NCBI RefSeq assembly: GCF_003053845.1
Contig: NZ_QAYG01000006.1
Span: forward strand, 62,001 to 126,000
Source: Breoghania corrubedonensis
Lineage (GTDB): Bacteria; Pseudomonadota; Alphaproteobacteria; Rhizobiales; Stappiaceae
Direction: 5' to 3'
Length of the DNA: 64,000 bases
Below the pieces are notes generated by a model. The model made no database searches. It was not told the DNA's origin and worked only from the letters and a program-made list of their open reading frames with translations. The position numbers and the translations under genes are program-made. Within the stretch, counting starts at the first letter, position 1; every line of letters begins with the position of its first letter. This document shows, piece after piece, positions 19,889-28,338 of the stretch.

Positions 19889-20824
19889 TCACCTGTCCCG
19901 TCCGTCTGCCTCCATCTCGTCGCGGGGGCGGCAGCAGGTGCGGATGAGGGTGCGCAGCCAGCGGTGGGCGGGGTCGTTGTCGAGGCGCGGATGCCAGATC
20001 TGCGAGATCACGACCGGCTCCGTCGGGAACGGCAACTCGAAGAACTGCAGCGCCGGCGCGCCGGGGTCGGTCACGGTCGGGGCGAGCGAATGGGTCACCA
20101 GCGCCACCAGATCGCTCTCGGCTGCGACCGCCAGTGCGGTGGTAAAGCTCGGCACCGTCAGCGTGCAACGCCGCACAAGGCCGAGTGCCGCCAGTGCCGT
20201 ATCGATGGGCCCGACGAGCCCGTTGCGCCGCGACGAAAGCACATGGTCGGCCGCCGCATAGCGCTGCGGTGTCAGTGGGCCTTCCAGCAGCGGGTGGCCC
20301 GAGCGCACCGCGCCGACATAGTGATCGCGGAAAAGCGTCTGGACCTTCAGTTCCGGCACGCTTTCCCCCAGTACGCCGATTTCCAGATCGATTACCGCCT
20401 CGCGCAAGGGGCGCGGGTTTTTGTCCGGCTTGGGGGCAAAGCGCAGCAGGATGCCCGGCGCCTCGCGGCGCACCGCCGCGTGCAGCTTCGCCGCGTAGGC
20501 GATGACGAAGGCATCGTTGGCGCGGATGGTGAAGGTGCGCTCCAGCCTTGCCAGATCCAGCGAGACATCGGCGCGGCCGAGAAGCGCGTCGGCCTCGCCC
20601 GCCACATGGGGCACGCGTTCGCGCAGCGCGGCGGCATGCGGCGTCAGCACCATGGAGCGGCCCGCGCGCACCAGCAGCGGATCGCCCGTCGTCTCGCGCA
20701 GGCGGGCGAGCGTGCGGCTCATGGCCGATGCGCTGAGCCCCAGCCGGCGCGCGGCCCCCGCCACGCTTGCCTCCGCCAGCAGCGCGTCCAGCGCCCTCAG
20801 CAGGTTGAGATCGGGATTGGTCAT
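19889..20824 (-). CDS. LysR-family transcriptional regulator
   Basis: LysR-type regulator, 311 residues. The N-terminal winged helix-turn-helix (residues 3-62) reads LNLLRALDALLAEASVAGAARRLGLSASAMSRTLARLRE, here shortened: key elements are ASVAGAARRLGLS and AMSRTLARLR. A periplasmic-binding-type effector domain covers about 90-295. It is divergent from the MFS exporter gene, with 137 bp between starts, the usual layout in which a LysR protein controls its neighbour. The effector is unknown. Confidence 0.92.
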   Translation of the reverse strand: MTNPDLNLLRALDALLAEASVAGAARRLGLSASAMSRTLARLRETTGDPLLVRAGRSMVLTPHAAALRERVPHVAGEADALLGRADVSLDLARLERTFTIRANDAFVIAYAAKLHAAVRREAPGILLRFAPKPDKNPRPLREAVIDLEIGVLGESVPELKVQTLFRDHYVGAVRSGHPLLEGPLTPQRYAAADHVLSSRRNGLVGPIDTALAALGLVRRCTLTVPSFTTALAVAAESDLVALVTHSLAPTVTDPGAPALQFFELPFPTEPVVISQIWHPRLDNDPAHRWLRTLIRTCCRPRDEMEADGRDR

Positions 20825-20961
20825 CGCCTGGGTTTACGCTCCTGACGCCTCGTCGCCGGTCCATGACATGGCGCTCCGTGCAGCTATTCAATGCAATGCA
20901 CGCGTCTTCTGCAATGGCGGCGAATGGATATTTTATCCGGCACAGTCCGCACGGAGCCGAA

Positions 20962-22356
20962 ATGTCCTCGATTTCCCAATCCGCAGAAATGCCCGCCGAA
21001 ACGTCTTCCGCCGCCCCCGAAATGGCCGGCTTGCCCATGCCCCGCCGGCTTTTCGCGACGCTTGCCGTCATGGCGACGCTCGTGCTGGTCGTGCTTGACG
21101 GTGCGATCGCCAATGTGGCGCTGCCGACCATCCATACCGATCTGCAGGTGTCCGCCGCTGCCACCGTGTGGGTCGTCACGGCCTATCAGCTTGCGCTGGT
21201 GATGGGGTTGCTGCCGGGCGCGGCGCTGGGCGAAAGCCTCGGCTACCGGCGGGTTTTCCTGGCCGGCATCGTGGTCTTTACCGGCGCCTCGGTGCTGTGC
21301 GCGCTGGCGCCGTCGCTGATGTGGCTCGTCGTTGCCCGCTTCGTGCAGGGGCTGGGTGCGGCTCCGCTGATGGCGCTGGCGGTCGCGCTGCTGCGCCATG
21401 TCTTTCCGCGTGAGATGATGGGGCGGGTGATCGGCTGGAACGCGCTGGTCATCGCGCTGGCCGCCGCCATCGGCCCGACCATCGGTGCGGCGATCCTCTC
21501 TGTCGCAAGCTGGCCGTGGATTTTTGCCGTCAACGTGCCGATCGGCATTCTGGTGCTGGTGGCGGCCCGTTTTCTGCCCGCACCTTCGGGCAGCGGGCGC
21601 GGGCTTGACGGTCTCAGCGTGGTGCTGAACGCGGCGGGCTTCGGCTGTCTGGTGCTGGGCGCGGATGCGGTGATCGGCCGGCCGGAAACCGGAGTGCCGC
21701 TGCTTGCGGTCGCGGCCGCGAGCTTCATTGCGCTTGTGCGGCGCGAAGCCCCGCGTCGGGCCCCGCTCATCCCGCTCGATCTCTTGCGCCGGCGCTCGTT
21801 CCGTCTCTCGGTGATCGCGTCGGTGTGCTGTTTCTCCGCCCAGATGTCGAGCTACGTGGCGCTGCCCTTCATCTTCCAGCACGGGCTTGGTCTTTCCGCG
21901 CTGCTGACCGGCATCTGCATGACGCCCTGGCCGCTGGTGGTGGCGTTCGCCGGGCCGATCTCCGGCCGGCTGTCGGACCGTATACACGGCGGCATCCTGT
22001 GCGCGGTGGGCGGCGCGACGCTTGCCGCCGGCCTCGCGCTCTCGGCGCTGTGGCCTCTCGGTGGCAGCCCGCTTCCGCTGGTGGCGATGACAATGCTCTG
22101 CGGCCTGGGCTTCGGCCTCTTTCAGGTTCCAAACAACCGCAACATGCTGGTTTCGGTGGAGCCGGAGCGCGCGGGCGCGGCCGGCGGCATGCAGGGCACG
22201 GCACGGCTTGTCGGCCAGACGGCGGGCGGGTTGATCATGACGGTGCTGTTCACGCTGACACCGGCCGAAGTCGCGCCGCACATGGGGTTGGGCGTGGGTG
22301 CCGTGCTCGCCGCACTCGCGGGCGGTGTGAGTGCGCTGCGGGTGCGGGCGGAGTAG
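20962..22356 (+). CDS. MFS transporter, DHA2-like multidrug efflux family
   Basis: Major facilitator transporter, 464 residues, with about 14 hydrophobic segments as in the EmrB/QacA (DHA2) group. Diagnostic features are VLDGAIANVALPTI in the first segment (motif D1), GYRRVFLAGIVVFTGAS after the second (motif A region) and ARFVQGLGAAPLMALA (motif B). The ATG at 20962 (MSSISQSAE) follows ACGGAG. It is probably controlled by the divergent LysR regulator. Substrate is unknown. No membrane fusion partner gene (EmrA-like) is adjacent, so it may act alone in the inner membrane. Confidence 0.9.
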   Translation: MSSISQSAEMPAETSSAAPEMAGLPMPRRLFATLAVMATLVLVVLDGAIANVALPTIHTDLQVSAAATVWVVTAYQLALVMGLLPGAALGESLGYRRVFLAGIVVFTGASVLCALAPSLMWLVVARFVQGLGAAPLMALAVALLRHVFPREMMGRVIGWNALVIALAAAIGPTIGAAILSVASWPWIFAVNVPIGILVLVAARFLPAPSGSGRGLDGLSVVLNAAGFGCLVLGADAVIGRPETGVPLLAVAAASFIALVRREAPRRAPLIPLDLLRRRSFRLSVIASVCCFSAQMSSYVALPFIFQHGLGLSALLTGICMTPWPLVVAFAGPISGRLSDRIHGGILCAVGGATLAAGLALSALWPLGGSPLPLVAMTMLCGLGFGLFQVPNNRNMLVSVEPERAGAAGGMQGTARLVGQTAGGLIMTVLFTLTPAEVAPHMGLGVGAVLAALAGGVSALRVRAE

Positions 22357-22420
22357 GGGCGGAAGAAGGGTGGAGAGGGAGCGGCGGCAATGCCGACCAG
22401 CCGCTTGCTTTGATCTCTCA

Positions 22421-22767
22421 AGTGTCATCCCGGGCGCACCGCAGCACGCCAGTGCTGCTGTGCAGACCTGGGACCTCGCGCGGCAGGCTCCGCAAGCGGA
22501 TCCCGGCTCTGCGAAGCGTCACTACGTGCCGCATCGCTCATCCGATGATGCTGTGGGGATTGAGGGGAAGGGTGAATTGAGGCCAGTTGCGTGCTCTGAT
22601 CCTGCATCCCGAATGCCCAATCCACACACGATGTCATCCCGGCCTGCGAGCCGGGATCCATTCCGTGATGCTTCGGCGAAGAATGCAGGGCGATTGAGGT
22701 GCCAGATCAGCCACTTCCCGCATGGCGATATCACGGAATGGATTGCCGGTCGGAGCCGGCAATGACG
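22421..22767. repeat. Cluster of intergenic palindromic repeats
   Basis: The 507-bp gap between the MFS gene and the ParA-like gene holds no gene. It contains two elements of a TGTCATCCCGG family. One starts near 22423 and pairs with GGATCCCGG-type sequence near 22500. The other spans 22632-22767, with ATTCCGTGAT at one end and ATCACGGAAT near the other, closing with CCGGTCGGAGCCGGCAATGA. They resemble Rhizobiales intergenic palindromes. Confidence 0.65.
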
Positions 22768-22863
22768 AGATCCGACGATTCGATAATACGCGCCGCTTCG
22801 GTGGCGATGCGATTGTCCTTGATCTCTAAAACGACTGGATATCGGGTTGAATGAGATTAAAGA

Positions 22864-23913
22864 TCAAGGCTCTATTTTCGAAACAACAGAATCAACCGCC
22901 TTTAACCCAACTCTAAGCTGACTTTTGTTAACTTTTACATCTGGATCGTTGTGAACAGGATAATAGTCTTGTCTCATTTTAGATAGAGGGGTTCCATGAT
23001 GTGCTGCAACTACTCCAGCTGTATTGAAATCTCTCAACTCTCCGACGTAAAAAGCGAGAAATTCATCACGACTATTCGCAGAATTTTCCTTAGAAGTGAA
23101 TTTTCCGGGATCAGCCTTATACTCACCATATAACTGATCAGCAGTCGCATCTGAAAATGCCGCAAAAGCGGCAGCCGCTCCTTTGAATTGAGTAAATCTA
23201 TTCCCAATCGCCAGATGGACTTTTGGAAGTTCTAATTTACGTTGTTTAGCTTTCGCAGCAAAAGTATAGCCACCAAAAAAAGAATGAGGAGGATTTGTTC
23301 CATATAAAAGTGCAAATAGTGCTTTTACTGCGACTCTCGATGAGTCGTCGGCGTTTACGGGCACTAGAAGTCTAGTTGCTCCGCAAATAGCAAGCTCTGT
23401 GTATATTGAAAAAGATGGATTTGTATCGAAGAAAACGGTCCATTTATCCTTATCTAAGCTCTTCACTAAGCGCTGAAATATATTGTGAACCCACTCCCAA
23501 GGGTCCGTAAGGCCGGGAAAAGGAGTTCGGCTAGCCTCGTCATTAATGGCGGGGGCCATTAATTCTAAATTTCCATCGCCACTTAGGAGAAAAAGATTTT
23601 CTGGCATCATTTTATTAAAGTGATTCGCTTGAATGCTGTAATTTTCTAAGTTTGGTGTATTTCTATTTAAAATAGAATCACTTATATATCCTACAACGCT
23701 TTTAGGATTTTCTTGAGAACAGAGCTTTAATACATTTTTTTCTCCGTTTATGCCGCCGCCTAGTAGAAGCATTGAACAATTAGCTTGTGGGCACATATCG
23801 ATTAACAATATGTTCCTATCAGGGTTCTTTTCAGCAAAACGAGATGCTATGTGAAATGCAATGGTGCTCTTTCCCGTCCCGCCTTTATTGTTCCAGACAG
23901 CGTAAGAATGCAT
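22864..23913 (-). CDS. Orphan ParA/MinD-type ATPase in an AT-rich island
   Basis: P-loop ATPase of the ParA/MinD type, 349 residues. The deviant Walker A motif KGGTGKST is at residues 10-17. The following acidic switch LLIDMCPQANCS has Asp39. A Walker B-like run FFDTNPSFSIYTELAI is near residue 162, and LLVPVNADDSS follows. The C-terminal ~140 residues, with FAAKAKQRKLELPKVHLAIGN shortened here, do not match anything I recognise. Codon use and base composition are clearly more AT-rich than its neighbours, indicating transfer. No ParB, parS-like repeats or toxin lies beside it, so partitioning is doubtful. AGGGGG precedes the ATG. The frame is intact. Confidence 0.8.
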   Translation of the reverse strand: MHSYAVWNNKGGTGKSTIAFHIASRFAEKNPDRNILLIDMCPQANCSMLLLGGGINGEKNVLKLCSQENPKSVVGYISDSILNRNTPNLENYSIQANHFNKMMPENLFLLSGDGNLELMAPAINDEASRTPFPGLTDPWEWVHNIFQRLVKSLDKDKWTVFFDTNPSFSIYTELAICGATRLLVPVNADDSSRVAVKALFALLYGTNPPHSFFGGYTFAAKAKQRKLELPKVHLAIGNRFTQFKGAAAAFAAFSDATADQLYGEYKADPGKFTSKENSANSRDEFLAFYVGELRDFNTAGVVAAHHGTPLSKMRQDYYPVHNDPDVKVNKSQLRVGLKAVDSVVSKIEP

Positions 23914-24259
23914 TATATCCCCCTGCTAAAGTTGTGTGGATTTCAGCATTGAACATATGGAAAGTAAAATCATTATATGCCCATCTCGATATGTGATCTT
24001 ATCTCACTAGTTGTCTGTGACAAATGATATTGAAAATTACGCCTCCCATTCTTTATATAGTTGTTTTTTCAATGTGTTATCGGAAAATTAGTCACCACAT
24101 CTGTGGCAAGCATTAGCTTTATTCGGTGGGAGGAATTGAGGCCTTGAATAATTTCAATGATAAAGCGAAGGCAAGAGCCGAACAGATATTTGGGGGCGCC
24201 AATTCCCCGCAACAATCTGTCATTTGCCCTTCTCCGCATTTTCGCATATGCGGGTAAGT

Positions 24260-24306
24260 GGGACACCCTTCCCCAACGAAGGGCGCCTATCTGAAAGGGT
24301 AGCATC
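24260..24306 (+). ncRNA. serC leader-like RNA motif
   Basis: Two consecutive hairpins end four bases before the serC start. The first pairs CCCTT (24266-24270) with AAGGG (24279-24283). The second pairs CTATCT (24287-24292) with GGGTAG (24297-24302) around a GAAA loop. The only purine-rich ribosome binding sequence (AAAGGG) lies inside the second hairpin. Alphaproteobacteria are known to carry a 'serC' RNA motif just upstream of serC; the GCGCCTATCTGAAAGGG core matches my memory of it. The ligand or signal is not known. No covariance search was run. Confidence 0.6.
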
Positions 24307-25482
24307 ATGACAGTGACTGAAAAGCCGGCCATTTCGCCGGCCAATCCCGATTTTTCTTCCGGCCCCTGTGCCAAGCGTCCCGGCTGGACGCTTGATGGCC
24401 TCAAGGATGCCCCGCTCGGGCGTTCCCATCGTGCCAAGATCGGCAAGGCGAAGCTCGCCCAGGCCATCGACAAGACCCGCGACCTCCTGCAAGTGCCCGC
24501 CGATTATCGCATCGGCATCGTTCCCGCCTCAGATACGGGCGCGGTGGAGATGGCGCTGTGGTCGCTGCTGGGCGCGCGCCCCGTCGACATGCTGGCCTGG
24601 GAAAGCTTCGGTTCGGGCTGGGTGACGGACGTCATCAAGCAGCTCAAACTCGACAATGCCCGCAAGCTCGAAGCCGGCTACGGCGCGCTGCCGGATCTCT
24701 CGGCCGTCGATTTCTCCCACGACGTGGTCTTCACCTGGAACGGCACGACCTCCGGCGTGCGCGTGCCGAACGCGGACTGGATCCCGGATACCCGCGAGGG
24801 CCTGACGATCTGCGACGCGACGTCGGCCGCTTTCGCGCAGAAGCTCGACTTCTCCAAGCTGGATGTCGTCACCTTCTCCTGGCAGAAGGTGCTGGGCGGC
24901 GAGGCCGCGCACGGCATGCTGATCCTCAGCCCCCGCGCCGTGGAACGCCTTGAAACCTATACGCCTTCCTGGCCGCTGCCGAAGATCTTCCGCATGACCA
25001 AGGCGGGCAAGCTCAACGAGGGCATCTTCAAGGGCGAGACCATCAACACCCCCTCCATGCTCTGCGTCGAGGACTATCTCGATGCGCTCGACTGGGGCCT
25101 TTCGCTTGGCGGGCTGGAAACGCTGATGGCGCGCGCCGATGCCAACGCCAAGGTCATCGCCGACTGGGTGGAAAAGACCCCGTGGGTCGATTTCCTGGCG
25201 GCCGATCCGGCCATCCGCTCAAACACCTCGGTGTGTCTCAAGATCGTCGATCCGGCGGTGACGGCGCTCGACGAGAAAGACCAGGGCGTGTTCGCGAAGG
25301 CGATCGTCGCAAGGCTCGATGCGGAAGGTGTCGCCTATGACATCGGCTCCTACCGCGATGCGCCGGCGGGGCTTCGCATCTGGTGCGGGGCAACGGTGGA
25401 GGCGTCCGATCTGGAAGCGCTGACGCCCTGGCTCGACTGGGCTTTCGCGGAAGCCGTCGCCTCTCTTCGACAGGCGGCCTGA
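24307..25482 (+). CDS. serC: Phosphoserine aminotransferase SerC
   Basis: SerC, 391 residues, PLP enzyme converting 3-phosphohydroxypyruvate and glutamate to 3-phosphoserine. The Schiff-base lysine is in SWQKVLGGE (Lys194). Substrate phosphate-binding residues fall in [11 protein letters not shown] and in LGRSHR near the N-terminus, and [10 protein letters not shown] is at about 145-154. The length and the GPCAKRP opening fit the alphaproteobacterial SerC subfamily (longer than the E. coli 362 residues). It is preceded by the leader RNA and followed after three bases by the HEAGH protein, then serA. Confidence 0.95.
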   Translation: MTVTEKPAISPANPDFSSGPCAKRPGWTLDGLKDAPLGRSHRAKIGKAKLAQAIDKTRDLLQVPADYRIGIVPASDTGAVEMALWSLLGARPVDMLAWESFGSGWVTDVIKQLKLDNARKLEAGYGALPDLSAVDFSHDVVFTWNGTTSGVRVPNADWIPDTREGLTICDATSAAFAQKLDFSKLDVVTFSWQKVLGGEAAHGMLILSPRAVERLETYTPSWPLPKIFRMTKAGKLNEGIFKGETINTPSMLCVEDYLDALDWGLSLGGLETLMARADANAKVIADWVEKTPWVDFLAADPAIRSNTSVCLKIVDPAVTALDEKDQGVFAKAIVARLDAEGVAYDIGSYRDAPAGLRIWCGATVEASDLEALTPWLDWAFAEAVASLRQAA

Positions 25483-25485
25483 TCC

Positions 25486-25968
25486 GTGGCGGGCGAACCG
25501 ATGAGCCGCAAGCTCGCCGGGTTCGTCCGATCGGTCGGGATCCCGGTGCGTTTCGAAGCGCTGCCGGATCCCACCTTCCTGCCTGGTCTCGATATCCGTT
25601 TCGGCACGCTTTTCATCGATGAGGCGCGCCTTCTCTATCCCGGCGACATCCTGCACGAAGCCGGCCATATCGCGGTGAGCGATCCGGCCGAGCGGTTGCT
25701 GGAGCGCCTGGATCCGAGCCCGGGCGACGAGATGGCGACGATCGCATGGTCCTATGCGGCCGCTTGCCATCTGGGAATTCCGCTGGAGGTCCTCTTCCAC
25801 CCTGACGGGTACAAGGGCGATGCCGAGGCTTTGGCCGAGAACTTCTCGACCGGCCATTATATCGGCGTTCCCCTGTTGCAGCTCTACGGCCTGACGGTCG
25901 AGCCGCATCGTGCCGCGGAGGAGGGCACCGATCCCTATCCCCACATGCTGGGCTGGCTGCGTTCGTGA
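25486..25968 (+). CDS. Conserved protein with HEAGH zinc-metallopeptidase-like motif
   Basis: A 160-residue protein of unknown function. Residues 57-61 read HEAGH, the zinc-binding helix motif of gluzincin-type peptidases, preceded by ARLLYPGDIL. A third metal ligand could come from the later DAEALAENFSTGHY or another acidic residue, but I cannot assign it. No signal peptide or membrane segment is present. The start is a GTG three bases after serC; an ATG at 25501 in the same frame is an alternative. The tight spacing places it in the serine operon. It might be a small protease, or a former peptidase fold with another role. Confidence 0.7.
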   Translation: MAGEPMSRKLAGFVRSVGIPVRFEALPDPTFLPGLDIRFGTLFIDEARLLYPGDILHEAGHIAVSDPAERLLERLDPSPGDEMATIAWSYAAACHLGIPLEVLFHPDGYKGDAEALAENFSTGHYIGVPLLQLYGLTVEPHRAAEEGTDPYPHMLGWLRS

Positions 25969-25989
25969 GCCGGCCGAACGAGGTGGATC

Positions 25990-26014
25990 ATGGCTCCCAA
26001 GGTACTGATTTCAG
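25990..26014 (+). repeat. 25-bp direct repeat, left copy (duplicate of the serA 5' end)
   Basis: Bases 25990-26014 are identical to 26622-26646, the first 25 bases of serA starting at its ATG. The sequences diverge immediately on both sides. GAGGTGG lies just upstream of this copy, so it may mark the original serA translation start. Confidence 0.95.
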
Positions 26015-26100
26015 GAGAATATCTGTTCGCCGTTGCGCAATCCCGCTGGCGTGATGATGCCCGCACGCAACTGAAGGCTCAACTCTTCGCGGGAGCCTGA
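25990..26100 (+). CDS. Chimeric 36-codon ORF (serA start fused to a foreign tail)
   Basis: This ORF uses the duplicated serA start codon and its first eight codons, then continues in the same frame for 28 codons unrelated to SerA (GEYLFAVAQSRWRDDARTQ onward, ending FAGA) to a TGA at 26098-26100. The tail has the composition of a real protein C-terminus, rich in charged residues and Leu/Ala. It may be a remnant of a gene brought in with the insertion. A ribosome binding site (GAGGTGG) precedes the ATG, so a short peptide could be made. The next gene starts five bases after its stop. Confidence 0.4.
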   Translation: MAPKVLISGEYLFAVAQSRWRDDARTQLKAQLFAGA

Positions 26101-26105
26101 CAGTT

Positions 26106-26609
26106 ATGTCGGTCTTTCACAGGAGCTTCCGGTTTGCCGACATCCGCTTGTCGGTCGAACCGGACTGCGGTGTCTCCAACCATACATTAGAGCGCTGCGA
26201 TCCGGCATTGCCGGAGGGAATGCGGGTTGACTGGTGTTCCCTCGAAACCGTCGCGATTGATTGCGCGCCAGGAGACCGGATCATCATAGCCCTGTCCCTG
26301 CAACCGGCCGGCGCGGATGAATGGGAAGTGAGCCGGGAGGCGGGCGAATACCTTGATGCAATAGAGTTTTCGTCCAGACAAGGGACTGTCGCCTGCGTGG
26401 CAATGCGCTCGCCCGAATGGATGGAAGACCAATATGGGCTCCGCGTCGTGGAGGCGAACTCGGAGCGCCTTGACCTTCGCGCGACCTACGAGGCCACGGT
26501 CCCTGCAAAACCGGTCGTTCAGATTGCAATAGCCGAAACCGGCGACCCGGCCAGCGAGAGCGAAAATCTCTCGCCGTGGTACGCGGTCGATCTTGCTCTC
26601 AAGTTCTAA
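26106..26609 (+). CDS. Hypothetical protein within the serA insertion
   Basis: A 167-residue acidic cytoplasmic protein with no recognised motif, signal peptide or membrane segment. It is rich in beta-prone stretches (RIIIALSLQPAGADEW, KPVVQIAIAETGD) and ends AVDLALKF. GGGAG lies upstream of the ATG, inside the end of the chimeric ORF. The order (foreign C-terminal tail, five-base gap, small acidic protein) resembles the tail of a toxin gene followed by its immunity gene, but there is no sequence evidence for that role. It lies between the two 25-bp repeats, so it arrived with the inserted block. Confidence 0.65.
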   Translation: MSVFHRSFRFADIRLSVEPDCGVSNHTLERCDPALPEGMRVDWCSLETVAIDCAPGDRIIIALSLQPAGADEWEVSREAGEYLDAIEFSSRQGTVACVAMRSPEWMEDQYGLRVVEANSERLDLRATYEATVPAKPVVQIAIAETGDPASESENLSPWYAVDLALKF

Positions 26610-26621
26610 AGGAAGTTCTCG

Positions 26622-26646
26622 ATGGCTCCCAAGGTACTGATTTCAG
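26622..26646 (+). repeat. 25-bp direct repeat, right copy (start of serA)
   Basis: Partner of 25990-26014; this copy is the real beginning of the intact serA gene. The repeats are 632 bases apart, start to start. Confidence 0.95.
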
Positions 26647-28208
26647 ACAAGCTTTCGCCCGCTGCGGTGCAGATCTTCAAGGATCGCGGGCTTGATGTCG
26701 ATTTCCTTCCCGATCTCGGCAAGGACAAGGAAAAACTGGCCGAGGTAATCGGTCAGTATGATGGTCTCGCCATCCGTTCCGCGACCAAGGTCACGGAAAA
26801 GATCATTGCGCGCGCCGACCGGCTGAAGGTGATCGGGCGGGCCGGCATCGGCGTGGATAACGTCGACATTCCGGCCGCCACCGCCAAGGGCATCATCGTG
26901 ATGAACACGCCCTTCGGCAACGCCATCACCACGGCCGAACATGCCATCGCGATGATGTTCTCCGTCGCCCGGCAGATCCCGGCGGCCGATGCCTCGACGC
27001 AAGGAGGCAAGTGGGAGAAGTCGAAGTTCATGGGCGTGGAGATCACGGCCAAGACGCTGGGGCTGATCGGCTGCGGCAATATCGGCTCCATCGTCGCAGA
27101 ACGTGCCATCGGGCTCAGGATGAAGGTGGTCGCCTACGATCCGTTTCTGTCGGCGGAACGTGCCCGCGATCTCGGCATCGAGAAGGTGGAACTCGACGAG
27201 CTGCTGCGCCGCGCGGACTTCATCACGCTGCACACGCCGCTCACCGACAAGACCCGTAACATATTGTCGGAAGAGGCGATTTCGCGCGCCAGGAAGGGCG
27301 TCTACATCATCAACTGCGCGCGCGGCGGGCTGGTCGACGAGGCGGCACTCAGGGCGGCGCTCGACAGCGGTCACGTCGCGGGCGCCGCGTTCGACGTGTT
27401 CGTCGACGAGCCGGCGAAGGAGAACGTGCTGTTCGGTGCGCCGAACCTCGTCTGCACGCCGCATCTGGGGGCCGCGACGCAGGAGGCGCAGGAGAATGTG
27501 GCGCTGCAGGTGGCGGAGCAGATTTCCGATTACCTGATGAGCGGCGGTGTCACCAACGCCTTGAATATGCCGTCGATTTCGTCGGAGGAAGCACCGAAGC
27601 TGACGCCCTTCGTGCGGCTTGCCGAGCAGCTCGGATCGTTCGCAGGCCAGCTCACCGAGACGGCGATTTCGGGCATCCGGATCGAGTACGAGGGCCACGT
27701 TGCGGAGATGAACACCAAGGCGCTGACGGCGGCGGTCCTGACCGGTGTTCTGACGCCGCTGCTGCAGTCGGTCAACATGGTCTCCGCGCCCTCGCTCGCG
27801 CGCGAACGCGACATCCACGTGGAGGAGGTCCATCGCTCGCAACAGGGGGCCTACGAGACCTATATCCGCCTGACAATATTGACGGAACGCCAGAGCCGAT
27901 CGGTCGCCGGCACCATTTTCGCCGACGGCACGCCGCGCATCATCCAGGTGAAGGGCATCGACATGGAGGCCGCGCTCGGGCCCCACATGCTCTATATCAC
28001 CAACGAGGACAAGCCGGGCTTCATCGGCAAGTTCGGATCGATCCTCGGCGATGCCGGGGTCAATATCGCGACCTTCAGTCTGGGCCGCAACGAGCCGGGC
28101 GGCGATGCCATCGCGCTGATCGAGGTCGACGGCGAAGTGCCGGCGGAAACGGTCGAACAGCTCGTCGCGCTGCCGCTGGTCAAGCAGGTCAAGCCGCTGA
28201 AGTTCTGA
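26622..28208 (+). CDS. serA: D-3-phosphoglycerate dehydrogenase SerA
   Basis: SerA, 528 residues, NAD-dependent oxidation of 3-phosphoglycerate, first step of serine synthesis. The NAD-binding glycines are in GLIGCGNIGS (about 147-156). The catalytic Arg234 (NCARGG), Glu263 (VDEP) and His281 (CTPHLGAAT) are all present. An allosteric substrate-binding domain (about 320-450) and a C-terminal ACT domain (about 455-528, HMLYITNEDKPGFIGKFGSI shortened) make it the long form, open to serine feedback. AAGGAAG lies upstream of the ATG; this ribosome binding site came with the inserted block rather than the original leader. Confidence 0.97.
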   Translation: MAPKVLISDKLSPAAVQIFKDRGLDVDFLPDLGKDKEKLAEVIGQYDGLAIRSATKVTEKIIARADRLKVIGRAGIGVDNVDIPAATAKGIIVMNTPFGNAITTAEHAIAMMFSVARQIPAADASTQGGKWEKSKFMGVEITAKTLGLIGCGNIGSIVAERAIGLRMKVVAYDPFLSAERARDLGIEKVELDELLRRADFITLHTPLTDKTRNILSEEAISRARKGVYIINCARGGLVDEAALRAALDSGHVAGAAFDVFVDEPAKENVLFGAPNLVCTPHLGAATQEAQENVALQVAEQISDYLMSGGVTNALNMPSISSEEAPKLTPFVRLAEQLGSFAGQLTETAISGIRIEYEGHVAEMNTKALTAAVLTGVLTPLLQSVNMVSAPSLARERDIHVEEVHRSQQGAYETYIRLTILTERQSRSVAGTIFADGTPRIIQVKGIDMEAALGPHMLYITNEDKPGFIGKFGSILGDAGVNIATFSLGRNEPGGDAIALIEVDGEVPAETVEQLVALPLVKQVKPLKF

Positions 28209-28218
28209 CGAAAACGAG

Positions 28219-28256
28219 AAAAGGGCGGCGAGGATAACCTTGCCGCCCTTTTCTCT
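28219..28256 (+). terminator. Intrinsic terminator after serA
   Basis: AAAAGGGCGGC (28219-28229) pairs perfectly with GCCGCCCTTTT (28242-28252), followed by more T. It lies 10 bases after the serA stop. Confidence 0.93.
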
Positions 28257-28338
28257 TTTGGCGTTCATTCATCGATTCATTGAATTTTGTCGAATTTCGT
28301 CGAATTCGTCTCGCATTTCTCGAAAATGCAAAAAACGT

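Noticed and set aside
22421-22767. CRISPR array
   Set aside because: The repeats here and elsewhere are palindromic, irregularly spaced and without unique spacers; no cas genes are present.
22864-23913. Plasmid partition system
   Set aside because: Only the ParA-like ATPase is present; no ParB gene or iterated parS-like repeats were found on either side.
24143-24253. Possible small ORF with a TTG start just upstream of the serC leader (begins LNNFNDKAKARAEQIFGG)
   Set aside because: A purine-rich site precedes the TTG and the first codons look protein-like, but the ORF is short, ends in the leader RNA, and nothing supports translation. It may be a gene remnant at the island edge.
26643-28268. 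Open frame antisense to serA (541 codons)
   Set aside because: Mirror of serA codon bias; composition unlike a protein family.
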